64,000 nucleotides of DNA from Notolepis coatsorum (lineage: Eukaryota > Chordata > Actinopteri > Aulopiformes > Paralepididae). A model generated the notes under the pieces. The model searched no databases and was not told the DNA's origin. It saw only the letters and a list, made by a program, of their open reading frames with translations. The position numbers and the translations under genes are program-made. Of this stretch, positions 31,117-41,787 are shown piece by piece (the first letter of the stretch is position 1; each line of letters starts with the position of its first letter). Location: the NCBI GenBank assembly GCA_963971535.1, contig OZ020589.1, positions 83,042,860 to 83,106,859 on the forward strand, in the 5' to 3' direction.

Positions 31117-31468
31117 GTGCCTAGTCCTGTGTTCTGAGCTGTGTGCTGAGCTGTGTTCTGCATGTGTTCTCTGTTCTGAGCTGTGTTCTGAGATGTGTTC
31201 TGAGCTGTGTTCTGTGTTCTGAGCTGTGTTCTGAGCTGTGTGCTGAGCTGTGTTCTGTGTTCTGAGCTGTGTTCTGAGCTGTGTGCTGAGCTGTGTTCTG
31301 CATGTGTTCTGTGTTCTGAGGTGTCCTGTGTTCTGAGCTGTGTTCTGAGCTGTGTGCTGAGCTGTGTTCTGTGCTGTGTTCTGCATGTGTTCTGTGTTCT
31401 GAGATGTGTTCTGAGATGTGTTCTGAGCTGTGTTCTGTGCTGTGTTCTGAGATGTGTTCTGTGTTCTG
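31117..31468. repeat. 12-bp minisatellite GAGCTGTGTTCT
   Basis: About 30 units with variants GAGATGTGTTCT, GCATGTGTTCT and GAGCTGTGTGCT. It abuts the LINE coding end and continues its reading frame on the minus strand (Thr-Gln-Asn-Thr-Ala-rich). Confidence 0.93.
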
Positions 31469-31621
31469 TAAATATAATATTTTTTTTTAAATTTTATTAA
31501 ATTTTTTACCTTTAGGGGGAGGGGGGGGGGGGGGGGCTCGCGTTTAAATTTCGCACAGGGCCTCGCATTTCTGCCAGGCGGCCCTGCCTATACCTTATGT
31601 TACCAGCAATGTCTCCCTCAA

Positions 31622-31622
31622 C

Positions 31623-31689
<67 letters not shown>

Positions 31690-32490
31690 TTTATTTGTAT
31701 AGCACTTTTCATACAGAGGTTGCAGTTCAAAGTGCTTCACAACAGTAAAAAATACAGGCATAAGCGAGCAAGGTAAGGCAAATCTTCAGTAATACAAATA
31801 ATAAAATAGAGTAGATTAGATTAAAAAGTGCAGTTTAAAATAGGCTAAAATAATAAAATAGAATGGACCATAGAAAAGTGTGATAAGATTGTTCAATAAA
31901 AAATATATAACAACAGAGCAGTGTATCGCTCTTAGTACTTTGAGTTTCTTTACAAAGTTCTAACATACAACAGAGCATCGCTCTAACATACAACAGAGCA
32001 GTGCATCGCTCTTAACACTTTGAGTTTATTTACAAAGTTCTAACATACAACAGAGCATCGCTCTAACATACAACAGAGCAGTCCTTTGCTCTAACATACA
32101 ACAGAGCAGTCCGTCGCTCTAACATACAACAGAGCAGTCCGTCGCTCTAACATACAACAGAGCAGTCCGTCGCTCTAACTTACTCTTACTCTTACCTACA
32201 CGACAAATCTCTTAACTTTGAGTTTCTTTACAAAGTTTTGAATTACGGTTTTGAATTACAACAGACATATGAATTTGATTGGAAGTGTATGAAAATAGGT
32301 ACTGTAGGGTAAGAATAGTGCAGGTAAGGTACAATTTGTCAGGATATCCCTGATGTTTCATTGAAATGCCTGAGCAAAGAGATAGGTATTAAGCTGTCTT
32401 TTGAAGATGTCTAGCGAGTTGGCTTCCCTGATGTTTTGGGGTAGTTTGTTCCACAGTTTTGGGGCATAGTCGTTGTTAATGTTAACGTGA
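31622..32490 (-). mobile_element. LINE 3' end with (TAA)n tail and an inserted array
   Basis: On the minus strand, DYAPKLWNKLPQNIREANSLDIFKRQL... (about 32470-32365) is a LINE RT C-terminus. Downstream are an array of 27-28 bp units (CTAACATACAACAGAGCAGTCCGTCGCT, about 31960-32180), AGTGCTATACAAATAAAG, and an (ATT)n tail (31625-31688). Confidence 0.65.
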
Positions 32491-32569
32491 CTTTAGGTCA
32501 TGGACTCCCATGGCCAAGGTATTAGAACTCATTAATAAGGCTAATAGCTACTAATGTCATATGGCTTAC

Positions 32570-32675
32570 CTTTCGCTAAATGGGCAATCCTTGAAACAGA
32601 ACTTGTACCAATCCTGTGGTACCAACACACAGAACTGGTAGCACTTGGAAGTTCCAAAATACTTGGACAAGTCCA
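32570..32675 (-). CDS. Candidate internal exon of unknown gene
   Basis: On the minus strand TCTGTGTGTTTGCAG precedes a 106-bp segment followed by GTAAGCC. Two frames are open; one is Cys/aromatic-rich (KYFGTSKCYQFC...DWYKFCFKDCPF). I do not recognise the product. The boundary of the tandem duplication (32643) falls inside it, so the second copy keeps only the acceptor side (43082-43114). Confidence 0.25.
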
Positions 32676-32902
32676 CTGCAAACACACAGACAAACTGTTA
32701 TTAGCTTTATATCCGTCACAAAGCCCAAACCAGCTGGCTGTTGACACAGAATGGCGGATAAACACTAACAGCTAGCTGCTTTTCCATAAAACGTAAGGTC
32801 TTGGTATATTTGCTTTTAAATACGCATTTGTGTGTGAAAGCGGGCAGAGCTGCGTATCCTGCATTCCTTTGGAGCGTGCTTCCTGCACCTCTTCTTAATT
32901 AA

Positions 32903-33806
32903 CACATTGACGACCAGCATGTAGTGCCGATTTATAGGCCAGAGGACAGAGGTTTGTTTACAAACCGATGTACTTTCTAACAGCTATATATATAATTTAT
33001 AGTATTGCTATCTGTCCATTCTCATTGTCACTTGAGTGCATAAACCGTGCCTTCATAATGGCTTAAAGAAAATAAAAATCCATCGGTTGGTTGTCATTTT
33101 ATAGCGCCGTGAATATAAGGTTTATCGCAGTTTTCGCCTCGTTTTTTTCTGGGGGGCTAGATAATAGGCTAACGGCTAGTCATGTTATATCAAACGCCAT
33201 TTCTGCTGTATATATACGAATGAAATAAAACAAACTGCGTAGCATCCGGACTATTACAGAGCATCTATGGATGAAATGGGGGCGGCAGGGAACGCTGATC
33301 AGTATTATTGATTAGCAATACAGTGTGTGTTCAAGTAGCCATTTTCACTGATCGATCACGTTACGTTTTAAAACAATGTCCAATCCAGCTGTAATTTGGG
33401 GGAATAGTATCCTACCGTCAGGCCATGTGATCGCCGGCAGCATTTCGTCATTAGTCATCGGAATCTGGTAGACTGCTATGTCCATTGGCTAATCATAAAT
33501 CCCATTATTCCAGGCTGAAATATGCGTTCGGTAACGGGATCAAAGATGGAGGGTCTTCGTTTGGAACCGAGACTCATATGAAACGCCCACAGACAGTGAA
33601 AAGATTTTTTTTTCAATCGCCCTCAATGATACTGCAGTGGAGCGATGGCGCCCCTAAGCGGATCTGGCTGGTATTGCATGTTTCGAAAATCAAATATGTG
33701 GGTAGGTCCTGCAAGTCGATCGCGGACGTTAATAGCGTTATTAATATGGAATAAAACAATAACAACTCACCACGAGTTAACTCGTGGCTCTGGTCCTCAA
33801 CGGGTG
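32903..33806. mobile_element. piggyBac-like element, type 3
   Basis: TTAA at 32899-32902 then CACATTGACGACCAG; the right end, inverted, is CACCCGTTGAGGACCAG. The right TTAA is not preserved. Near the right end are two ACGAGTTAACTCGT palindromes. No transposase. Confidence 0.55.
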
Positions 33807-33938
33807 GAATCGAATCACGAGTTAACTCGTGCTTGGGCGGCAAAAAAGGGTGGTGCATAATTTTGAGCAGATGGGAAACTAAGACAGTATTTTCATGCAG
33901 CCTATCCAGGCAGGGCTCTCTGTGTGGCGTCTTAGCTG

Positions 33939-34198
33939 CAGTGGTGGCTTTCAGCCTCTGGGGGGCATTTCAACAGCGTGTGATAAATTAAGAAGAAGAA
34001 GAAGAAGTCTTTATTTGTCATGCAGATTTAACACACACACATGCGATGGGCGACCCACAGGAACACACACACACACACATGCACTGAGTCGCTGATGAAA
34101 TGTCTCTCTGCACTTCCCATCCCATCGTCCTTACCCCCAACGGCAGCCGGGAGCAGACAAGGGCTGAAACAGGTTAAACATAGCTAAGGCCGCCACTG
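33939..34198. mobile_element. Possible small hAT-like MITE
   Basis: Starts CAGTGGTGGCTTTCAGCC and ends, inverted, CAGTGGCGGCCTTAGC. No 8-bp TSD found. It contains (GAA)n, CTTTATTTGTCATGCAGATT (LINE 3'-end-like) and short (CA)n runs. Confidence 0.35.
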
Positions 34199-34527
34199 CT
34201 AATATTAATATTTTTTTATAATTTTTTTCAAAAGAAAAGAGGCATAGTGGCTAACGCTAATGGCACGCATACCAGAGGCTAACTGCCTACGAAAACAGGC
34301 ACAGAGGCACTGAAAGAGGATTTCACCCATCTAATGAACACACTATACTAGACAAATATCAAGATGTATCCATCAGTGGACCAATTGCATGCTTTTGCAG
34401 AGGACAAGAAGCCTTCAGTCGACTCCTTCAGACATTAAGCACCCCCACAGCCCAAATGGAATGATAAAAAAAAAAAAATTATACAGAAGATTCCTGTAAC
34501 TTTTTTCCCAGCCTGTTCGCCCGTTAA

Positions 34528-35461
34528 CACTTTGAGTGCCACGCCGGGTTTTTCCTTTTTACCCCCTTGATGCCACGGTCCACGGCCAATGTTAACGTTA
34601 ATATCGCCTAATCTATGTTTTAAATTATGGCTATGTGTCTAATCTGCCCATCGCTTATCAAAGAATCATTTTCCAGTCAACATTGGCAAGGCAGATTGTA
34701 TTTTTATCGCTTCATTTCCGTTTGATAGCATTTTGAAAATCACTGGTTTTCCGGGGAAAAACAACCCATTCTATGATAATCGCCTTTTACTGGAATATTC
34801 CAGAACGTTATCATTTGTCGGTCTATTTATGAATAGTTTTCAAATAAATGCTAGATGATCGATAGTATATGTGTGCGCACGCACGCTTGTGCCGTGCGCT
34901 GATAATCGCTGCTATTATTTCCTCATGGTCTTTACAGTCAAAACAGCTATATCACATATAGTGGAAACGCTTATATCTCTGTGAAAATGAGTCTGATTAT
35001 CCTAACACTGATAACATAGATTCCTTACCTGACATCAGATGGTATCCAAATGGTATATTCCAAATTCCTGATCACCATTCGAAAAAATCGATAAGTGTAT
35101 TGATCCAACGTGTGTACAGTAGAACACATGATTCCCCGCGGCTCAGAGGCTCCAGAATGAACTCTGGTAACCCCGGCTGCATCAGTGAGAAGTAAAATGT
35201 GGAGTCAGAAATCCGTTCTCCCATTCACTTTCATTGAGTCCATTCCAAAAGGTTGATTTACCATCTGGGAGACGATAGGGGGCGCTTTTTTCACATCTGA
35301 TCGCCGGCGGTCACTGGATCTCCAACGGTAGGCTCGTGTGATGCAATATGATTTCAGATCGCTAATAAAATAAAAAATAAAAAACACCAGAATATTCTCG
35401 GGCGTGGCACTCAGCGGTCGGGGCGTAAACCCGAATATTCTCGGGCGTGGCACGCAACGTG
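34528..35461. mobile_element. piggyBac-like element, type 1, 934 bp
   Basis: TTAA duplication at 34524-34527 and 35462-35465. Inverted ends CACTTTGAGTGCCACGCC and CACGTTGCGTGCCACGCC. Subterminal AATATTCTCGGGCGTGG repeats on the right. No ORF. A diverged copy carrying a hAT insertion lies at 60981-62824. Confidence 0.85.
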
Positions 35462-35712
35462 TTAAAGGCACAGTGCCGCCTTTTTTTGTGTTCATGGACG
35501 TTGATGTTTCTACCCCCTTAAAGGCTGAGTGCCGCTTTTTTTTGTATATAATAAATCATGCCCTTGCTTTGGCTAACTCTGATTACCTGTCTGTGTCGTG
35601 CAATTGGGGTCGCTATACAAACCATAACAGACACAGCAGGATCTGAGCAAAACAGCTACAGTGAGAGTTGGAGGTGAGGGATAGAGGAAGTGGCGGGAAA
35701 GAGGAAGGGAAA

Positions 35713-35717
<5 letters not shown>

Positions 35718-35768
<51 letters not shown>
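35718..35768. repeat. (GA)n microsatellite
   Basis: Pure GA run, present only in copy 1 because it lies within the 500-bp segment missing from copy 2. Confidence 0.95.
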
Positions 35769-35771
<3 letters not shown>

Positions 35772-35789
35772 ACAGAGAGACCCTTGAGA

Positions 35790-36355
35790 GATGCCCACTC
35801 AGCCAGATGGTTCTGGGACCGTGCTCACAAACACAAACAGAGCCACCGGACAGAAACCACACTGGACTAAACCAAATTATAAGAAAACAAAAAGAAAACT
35901 ATCTGACACATTGGAAAGAAATCAACCCAAAACCAGAGCAAATTGAAATGCTATTTGGCCCTAAACAGAGAGTACACAGTGGCAGAATACCTGAGCACTG
36001 TGACTGACCCAAAACTAAGAAGATCCTTGACTAGGTACAGACTCAGTGAGCACAGCCTAGCCATCGAGAAAGGCCGCCATAGGCAGACCTAGCTCCCAAG
36101 AGAGCACCCACTGCACACAAGAAGAGGTGGAAACCGAGCTACACTTCTTAACAACCTGCCCACTATACCAAGACATCAGAGACACATACTTCCCACAAAT
36201 TGCAAACACCCAAAGAGACTTTGAAAACATGGAAAATAACTCAAAACTCCAAAATACAACAATGTGCAAACACAGCAGCAAGATTTGTGAGCTGCTGTGA
36301 CAAGAAAAGGACATCCAACGGAATACAACCACCATAAAAACTGTCAATCACACAA
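35790..36355 (+). pseudogene. LINE C-terminal fragment (same family as 30667-31116)
   Basis: Frames read ...AEYLSTVTDPKLRRSLTRYRL, SEHSLAIEKGRHRQTW, then TELHFLTTCPLYQDIRDTYF and FVSCCDKKRTSNGIQPP, with frameshifts and a deletion around the Cys-His motif (about 36100). Ends near 36355. No catalytic region. Confidence 0.7.
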
Positions 36356-36363
36356 CATAGAGA

Positions 36364-36424
36364 GAGACCCAGCATCTCCTGCGTTGGTGGCGAGCGCCTT
36401 GCCCACTGCGCCACCTAGCCGCCC
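36364..36424 (-). mobile_element. tRNA-like SINE head fragment
   Basis: Minus strand GGCGGCTAGGTGGCGCAGTG then GGCAAGGCGCTCGCCACC is tRNA-like around an A box; the B box is missing. Truncated SINE, not a functional tRNA gene. Confidence 0.45.
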
Positions 36425-36437
36425 TAAATGCTACTAA

Positions 36438-37160
36438 TGTTACGATCTGTCTTCCCCTGCTCTCCCCATTCCCCTTCTGTCCATCCAAAGACTCATGAAC
36501 AGTGGTCCTATGCTGCCATCTTGCGGCATGTCGGTGCTATTACACATGTCATCTCTGATTTACCTGTCCCTCTGTAGTAATGTTCTCTGTCATGCTCACT
36601 AATCTGCTCCCTGCAATTCTGCTATCTGTGATGTTCCCTATTATCTAGTCCAGTGTTCTCCCTAGTATGTTGTATTATCATCTACTGTAGTGTTGTCTCA
36701 GTGTGTGTATTTCTATTCGATCCAGTCATGTATTCTAGTCTGTCCGTGTCTCCCCAGCTGTTGCTTGTTTGTAATCAACGTCCGTATTTATGCCTGCCTG
36801 CCCCGTGTCTCCCTGTGGCGTCATTGTCCTGTTTACCCTGCATACCCTACTTCTGTTTCCCTGCCTGCGCAAAGCTCGTACTCTGACGTGTTCCTGTTCC
36901 AGCTATTCCTGCCGTTCGCGGAATTGCCCCTTTTATCCTGTATTTCCCTGTGAGTGTTCCTGTATATCTCTTGCAACGTTTTCCAGCATAGCTGAGGTTT
37001 CTGTTTTCGTGTTTTGAAGTTCGGTTTTGTTTGTGTCTTGTAATGTACCTTGTTTACTGCTGCTCAGTAAATCCCATTTCATTATACTTCACTCCGTCGA
37101 CTCTGCCTCGTCTGTTCGCTCACTGTCTGTAAATTGGGTTCTACCTCCACCACCACCACA
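36438..37160 (+). mobile_element. Solo LTR, 723 bp, 5-bp TSD
   Basis: Begins TGTTACGATC and ends CACCACCACA, with a perfect 5-bp duplication ACTAA at 36433-36437 and 37161-37165. Size and ends fit a Ty3/Gypsy-type LTR. Cys/Pro-rich frames inside (36653-37017) are not genes. No internal region is present. Confidence 0.8.
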
Positions 37161-37254
37161 ACTAATAACTGTACTCTAAAATACATAAAAAATAAGTATT
37201 CAATATTTTTTCATGTACTTTATTCTTTATCTGTTTCATGTAAAACACTTTGAA

Positions 37255-37650
37255 TTGCATCTGTATTTAATGCTGTATACATAAAATTTATATACATACA
37301 CTACATACATAAGATATATATATATATAAACTATATACATACACTATATACATGTACATAAGCTATATACATAAACAATATACATAAACAATATACATAA
37401 GCTATTTACATAAACACTATACATAAACTATATAAATAAACTATACATAAATGATCTACATACACTATATACATATATATAAACTATGTAATAATAATTC
37501 ATTTAATTTGTATGGTGCTTTTGAATGACCCAAATACACTATATACATAACCTATATACATACATAAGATATATTCATAAACTATATACATAAGATATAT
37601 TCATAAACTGTATACATAAACGATATACATATACTATATACAGAAACAAT
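37255..37650. repeat. Degenerate TATACATAAAC-type array
   Basis: Irregular 9-12 bp units (CTATATACATA, AACAATATACAT) over about 400 bp. Confidence 0.8.
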
Positions 37651-38051
37651 ATACTTACCTGTAGTCAGAGTCGAGTCCGGAAATTCTCTCCATCCTCCCT
37701 CCCCCCCACCACCCCCTCCCCTTGGGGTGCTCTGAGACACACAGACTCAAGGCTAGTTTAACATGTCTCAACAAATGCGCATGTTTGTATTAATTAATGA
37801 TTGTGCCATTATTGCTATCAAATGTAATAATTGTGAATGATTTTCTGTAATGAGTTGTATGTGTATGTATCAAGCATCCTTGACTTCCAGGGACAACGAT
37901 GTAAATAAGTCATTGGCTTTTTCGTTCATATCCTTGAGCAAATATGTGATGTAATGATCTGTATATGTATACCTACCTATACCTACCTACCTTGCCTCAG
38001 CTTCAAGTGGGTCAGGGGTACTGGAGAAACAGACATGGCAGTCCAGCACTC

Positions 38052-38052
<1 letters not shown>

Positions 38053-38127
<75 letters not shown>

Positions 38128-38168
38128 TGTGTGTGTGTGTGTGTGTGTGTGTATGCGTGTGTGTGCTT
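38053..38168. repeat. (GT)n microsatellite
   Basis: Long GT run interrupted once by AATT and once by ATGC; two bases shorter than in copy 2. Confidence 0.97.
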
Positions 38169-38226
38169 GTGTTAAAGCAAGTCAAGTGGGTCTGAGAGGA
38201 CACAGATGCTACTGCAGGTGAGAAGG

Positions 38227-38440
38227 AGCTGTTCTGTCTCTCCACCTATTTCTGTCTCCACCTCTTTCTCTCTATCTCTTTCTCTCTCCACATCTCTTTC
38301 TCTTTGCACCTTTTTCTTTCTCCACCTCTTTCTCTCTCTCCTCTCTCTCTATCTACATCTCTCTCTCCACCTTTCTCAATTTCTCTTTCTCTCTCCACCT
38401 CTTTCTCTCTAAATCTCTCTCTCTCTACATCTCTCTTGTG
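38227..38440. repeat. Imperfect CT-rich array
   Basis: TCTCTCCACCTCTTTCTCTC-type irregular units. Confidence 0.85.
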
Positions 38441-38890
38441 AAGGGTCTTTTTTGAAATATTATCATTTTCGTTTTGGTTAGATTTACTGTCTGTCAGTGT
38501 CCAGGTCTGGGAGAATATGTGCAGAAGATCAATGTGATGCTGTAGCCCTTCTTTTGTTGGAGACAGCAGCACCAGGTCATCTGCAAACAGTATGCATTTG
38601 ACTTCTGTGTTTGCTAGGGGGATGCCAGGTGCTGCAGCTTGTTCCAATGTTTTGCCAGTTCATTGATGTATATGTGAGGGTTGGACTCAAACTGCACCCC
38701 TGTCTAACCCCACAGCTTCGAGGAAAGACGTCTGTGTGTTTTTCCTCAATTGGTGTACATTGACTTTATGAGGTTGTAGGTTATCCCTCCAATGCCACTT
38801 TCTAATAGTTTGTACAGCAGACCCTCGTGCCAAATTGAGTCGAATGCTTTTTGGAAGTCAACGAAAGAGGAGTATAATTAGCTTTTGTTT
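38420..38890 (-). pseudogene. LINE reverse transcriptase palm fragment
   Basis: Minus strand reads FVDFQKAFDSIWHEGLLYKL (motif A), CGVRQGCSLSPTL (motif B) and, after a shift, CILFADDLVLLSPTKEGLQ (catalytic FADD; DD near 38580). The order of motifs is intact but frames are broken and both termini are missing. Confidence 0.75.
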
Positions 38891-38905
38891 TTATTTATTT
38901 GGTTG

Positions 38906-38960
<55 letters not shown>
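38906..38960. repeat. (CT)n microsatellite
   Basis: Pure CT run, 8 bp longer than in copy 2; it abuts the truncated piggyBac-like element. Confidence 0.97.
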
Positions 38961-38961
<1 letters not shown>

Positions 38962-39628
38962 ATCCCAGGAAAATACGCGATAATAGCCCTTTAGTGGAAT
39001 ACACTAAACACGTTGTAATTTTTCGCCTGATTATCGGATCTTCCTGAAATCAATGCTAGATTATCATTAGTATCCTTCCTCGTGCATACATGAAATGGCC
39101 CTCGTAGCGTGGCGCTCCCCCCGCCACCTCCTGCACTCAACGGTAAACAGCCACACACACACACACACACAGACAGCTTCGATAGCGGTAGAAAGAAATA
39201 TCAGATCAACGCAAGATTTTATATATAGAGTCCTTACATGGTCTCTGATGTAATGAAATAATTCAATTATCTGATCGCCATTCCAAATACTGCTCGTGGA
39301 GGTCTGTCCCACATTGCCCGGCATTGCATAGGAAGGGAGGGGGAGCCAGCCTTGCACACGTTGTAAACGCTAGTCCTGCCGGAGTATTTAAACCCCGCCC
39401 GCACGGCTAAGACCGGCCCAGAAAAAAAACTACACCATTTCTAATATAGTGCAATACCGGCTGGAAGGCGTAGGCGGCGGTATTTGCCCTTTTGCGAGTT
39501 CAGACCCATTCCCAATGATAACATCAGGCTGGATGGATGAAAAATTAATGGATATAGAGTTTTCTCGTGATTGGCGCTGAACGGTTGGCGAGTTAACCCG
39601 ACTTTTCTCGTGACTGGCGCTGAATGAG
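38961..39628. mobile_element. piggyBac-like element, type 2, left-truncated
   Basis: Matches 8414-9028. The right end has two AACCCGACTTTTCTCGTGAC/TTTTCTCGTGATTGGCGC-type subterminal repeats and closes with GGCGCTGAATGAG then TTAA (39629-39632). Confidence 0.7.
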
Positions 39629-39634
39629 TTAAAC

Positions 39635-40230
39635 ATGTTCACATATCTCCTCTCTCTCTCCTTAAACATGTTCACCTCTCTCCTCTCTCTCACTTTCTCT
39701 TTCTCTCTCTCTCTAACAGTCACTGGTCACTGTGCTTCAAATGAACTATACTGAAGGTACACACACACACACATCTCTCTCTCTCTCTCGTTGAATGTGT
39801 TCACCTCTCTCTCTATCTCTCCTTAAACGTGTTCACCTCTCTCTCTCCCTCCTTGAACGTGTTCACCTCTGTCCTCTCTCTCTCCTTAAACATGTTCACC
39901 TCTCTCCTCTCTCTCACTTTCTCTTTCTCTCTCTCTCTAACAGTCACTGGTCACTGTGCTTCAAATGAACTATACTGAAGGTACACACACACACACATCT
40001 CTCTCTCTCGTTGAATGTGTTCACCTCTCTCTATCTCTCCTTAAATGTGTTCACCTCTCTCTCTCTCCCTCCTTGAACGTGTTCACCTCTCTCCTCTTTC
40101 TCCTTAAACATGTTCACCTCTCTCCTCTCTCTCTTTCTCTCTCTCTAACAGCCACTGGCCACTGTGCTTCAAAAGAACTACACTGAAGGTACACACACAC
40201 ACATACTGTATTACTATACTTGTGAAGATC
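39635..40230. repeat. 208-224 bp tandem repeat, 3 units
   Basis: Anchor AACAGTCACTGGTCACTGTG recurs at about 39715, 39939 and 40147, each followed by GAAGGTACACACACAC and CT-rich TGTTCACCTCTCTC sub-repeats. Confidence 0.9.
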
Positions 40231-40257
40231 ACACATTCCATCCGCCTCTTATTGTAT

Positions 40258-40600
40258 TAGATCCTGAAATGCCCCTTTTCAGGCCTTGACTACTACAATG
40301 CACTGCTAGCTGCTTTAACAGCTACCGTCACCAAACCTCTTCAACTCATACAGAACGCAGCGGCTCGCCTGATCTCCAACCTACCAAAGTCAGCCCACGT
40401 TACCCCACTTCTCAGAGGACGGCTCCCCCCTATCTCTGGTCAATGGTCTCTAACTACACACCCTCAAGACCCTACTCTCTGCATCTTGCTGCCTCAGATC
40501 CAGTCCTATCCAAGCTCTGGGGGGGGGGGTCATCAAAGAGAAGCAGGCTATTCTCAGTCCTAGCTCCACAGTGGTGGAACGAACTCCACACCACATCATA
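40258..40600 (+). pseudogene. L2-like LINE RT C-terminal fragment
   Basis: Frame GLDYYNALLAALTATVTKPL, QLIQNAAARLISNLPKSAHV, TPLLRG, then frameshifted SNYTPSRPYSLHLAAS-type sequence and RSRLFSVLAPQWWNELH. It contains only one copy of the block expanded 14-fold at 6020-6560, giving the ancestral state. Confidence 0.75.
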
Positions 40601-40740
40601 AGACACTGTATGCTAGGCCGCCCTCTGTCATAAGAAGCTGTATGCTAGGCCACCCTCTCTCATAAGTTACTGTATGCTAGGCAACCCTCTGTCATAAGAC
40701 ACTGCATGCTAGGCCACCCTGTGTCATAAGATACTGTATG

Positions 40741-41292
40741 CAGGGGTTCCCAAACTTTTCAGGCCGGGACCCAGAAAATAAGGCGTCAGAGAGCCGTGGC
40801 CCAATGCACATCGTCAGGCTTTTTTTTTTTTTTTTTTTTTTGTCAGGCGACCGATTTTTTAAGCCAAATATCACTTCAATCCTATTAAGTTAGTTCAAGT
40901 TAGTTATTCATTTATATGTGCTATTTATGAGAGGGCTAACTTGTTGCAAAATAATAATGATAATAATAATAGCCTCATTAAAATACTATTGTTGCTTCGG
41001 TTGTTTTCAGCGTTCTATGTGCATAATCTGTTATTTAGTTTGAAATGTTCGTTGAAATAAGTAGATTTTTCGTTTTTGTTTATTTATTAAGTTAATATAA
41101 AACCATATAGTCACATTTTAGAATACAATAGAATAGAATTTTTGAATACAACTAGAAACACTGTCCTGGCCTGCTTCTAAGTTCAGTGGCCTGAATTTTT
41201 TTATTTATTTTTTTTTTTAAATCATCTCGCGGCCCTCCCGTGGCTGCTCGCGGCCCACCTTTGGGTCGCGACCCCGACTTTGGGAACCACTG
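40741..41292. mobile_element. hAT-type MITE in the 32-bp array
   Basis: Ends CAGGGGTTCCCAAA and, inverted, CAGTGGTTCCCAAA, with GGGACCC/GGGTCGCGACCCC subterminal blocks and a long T-run. No 8-bp TSD: flanks are ACTGTATG and TGCTAGGC, contiguous parts of the unit sharing only TG. Confidence 0.75.
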
Positions 41293-41442
41293 TGCTAGGC
41301 CACCCTGTCATAAGACACTGTATGCTAGGCCACCCTCTGTCATGAGACACTGTATGCTAGGCCACCCTCTGTCATGAGACACTGTATGCTAGGCCACCCT
41401 CTGTCATAAGGCACTGCATGCTAGGCCACCCTGTGTCATAAG

Positions 41443-41739
41443 CAGGCATACGTTCTTCATGGGACGGGGTTGCACTCTGTGCAACCCCAGATAAGTACTC
41501 GCTATTTGCATATCAATAGCGCCGGTCGTCAGGTGTGTTAAATACGTTCTCAGATACATTCACACCTAACTTGTTGTGAAGACATGTGTTACATTCCATT
41601 CGTAGAGGCAATTAGGCACTGTCTTTAGTCTGTGCTCAAGCGAGGGGACATTAAATGCGCATTCGCGGGAGCGCGCACGCCGAGAGCGCGCATGCACGTG
41701 GTGCGTGCAACCCTAGATGATTTCAATAACGCACCACTG
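41443..41739. mobile_element. hAT-type MITE, 297 bp, 8-bp TSD
   Basis: Flanked by GTCATAAG at 41435-41442 and 41740-41747, which continues the array unit correctly on both sides. Ends CAGGCATACGTT and, inverted, CAGTGGTGCGTT. CpG-rich GCGCGCACGCC/GCGCGCATGCACG block near 41670. Confidence 0.7.
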
Positions 41740-41787
41740 GTCATAAGATACTGTATGCTAGGCCACCCTCTGTCAGGAGACACTGTA

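Larger units (their letters stand above)
29652..31586 (+). mobile_element. hAT element 3, 1935 bp, perfect 8-bp TSD
   Basis: Inverted ends CAGGGCCGCCT and an 8-bp duplication CCTATACC at 29644-29651 and 31587-31594. Next to the left end is an inverted repeat around an A/T core (GGGAAGGGGGGCCTCGCC... versus GCGAGGTCCCCCTTCCC, about 29698-29800). The interior contains a GCTAGC-rich tandem array, (CT)n, a LINE 3' end and a 12-bp array. A weak frame MPAKTKRTVVRQMD near 30040 could be a transposase start, but no transposase remains. Confidence 0.88.

Noticed and set aside
36653-37017. Cys-rich small secreted protein frames
   Set aside because: They lie entirely within a solo LTR with clear ends and TSD, and overlap in three frames.
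37661-37697. Minus-strand first exon (ATG...CTACAG then GTAAGT)
   Set aside because: A plausible donor, but its phase gives a stop when joined to the candidate exon at 32570-32675, and it lies between repeats; too weak to list.
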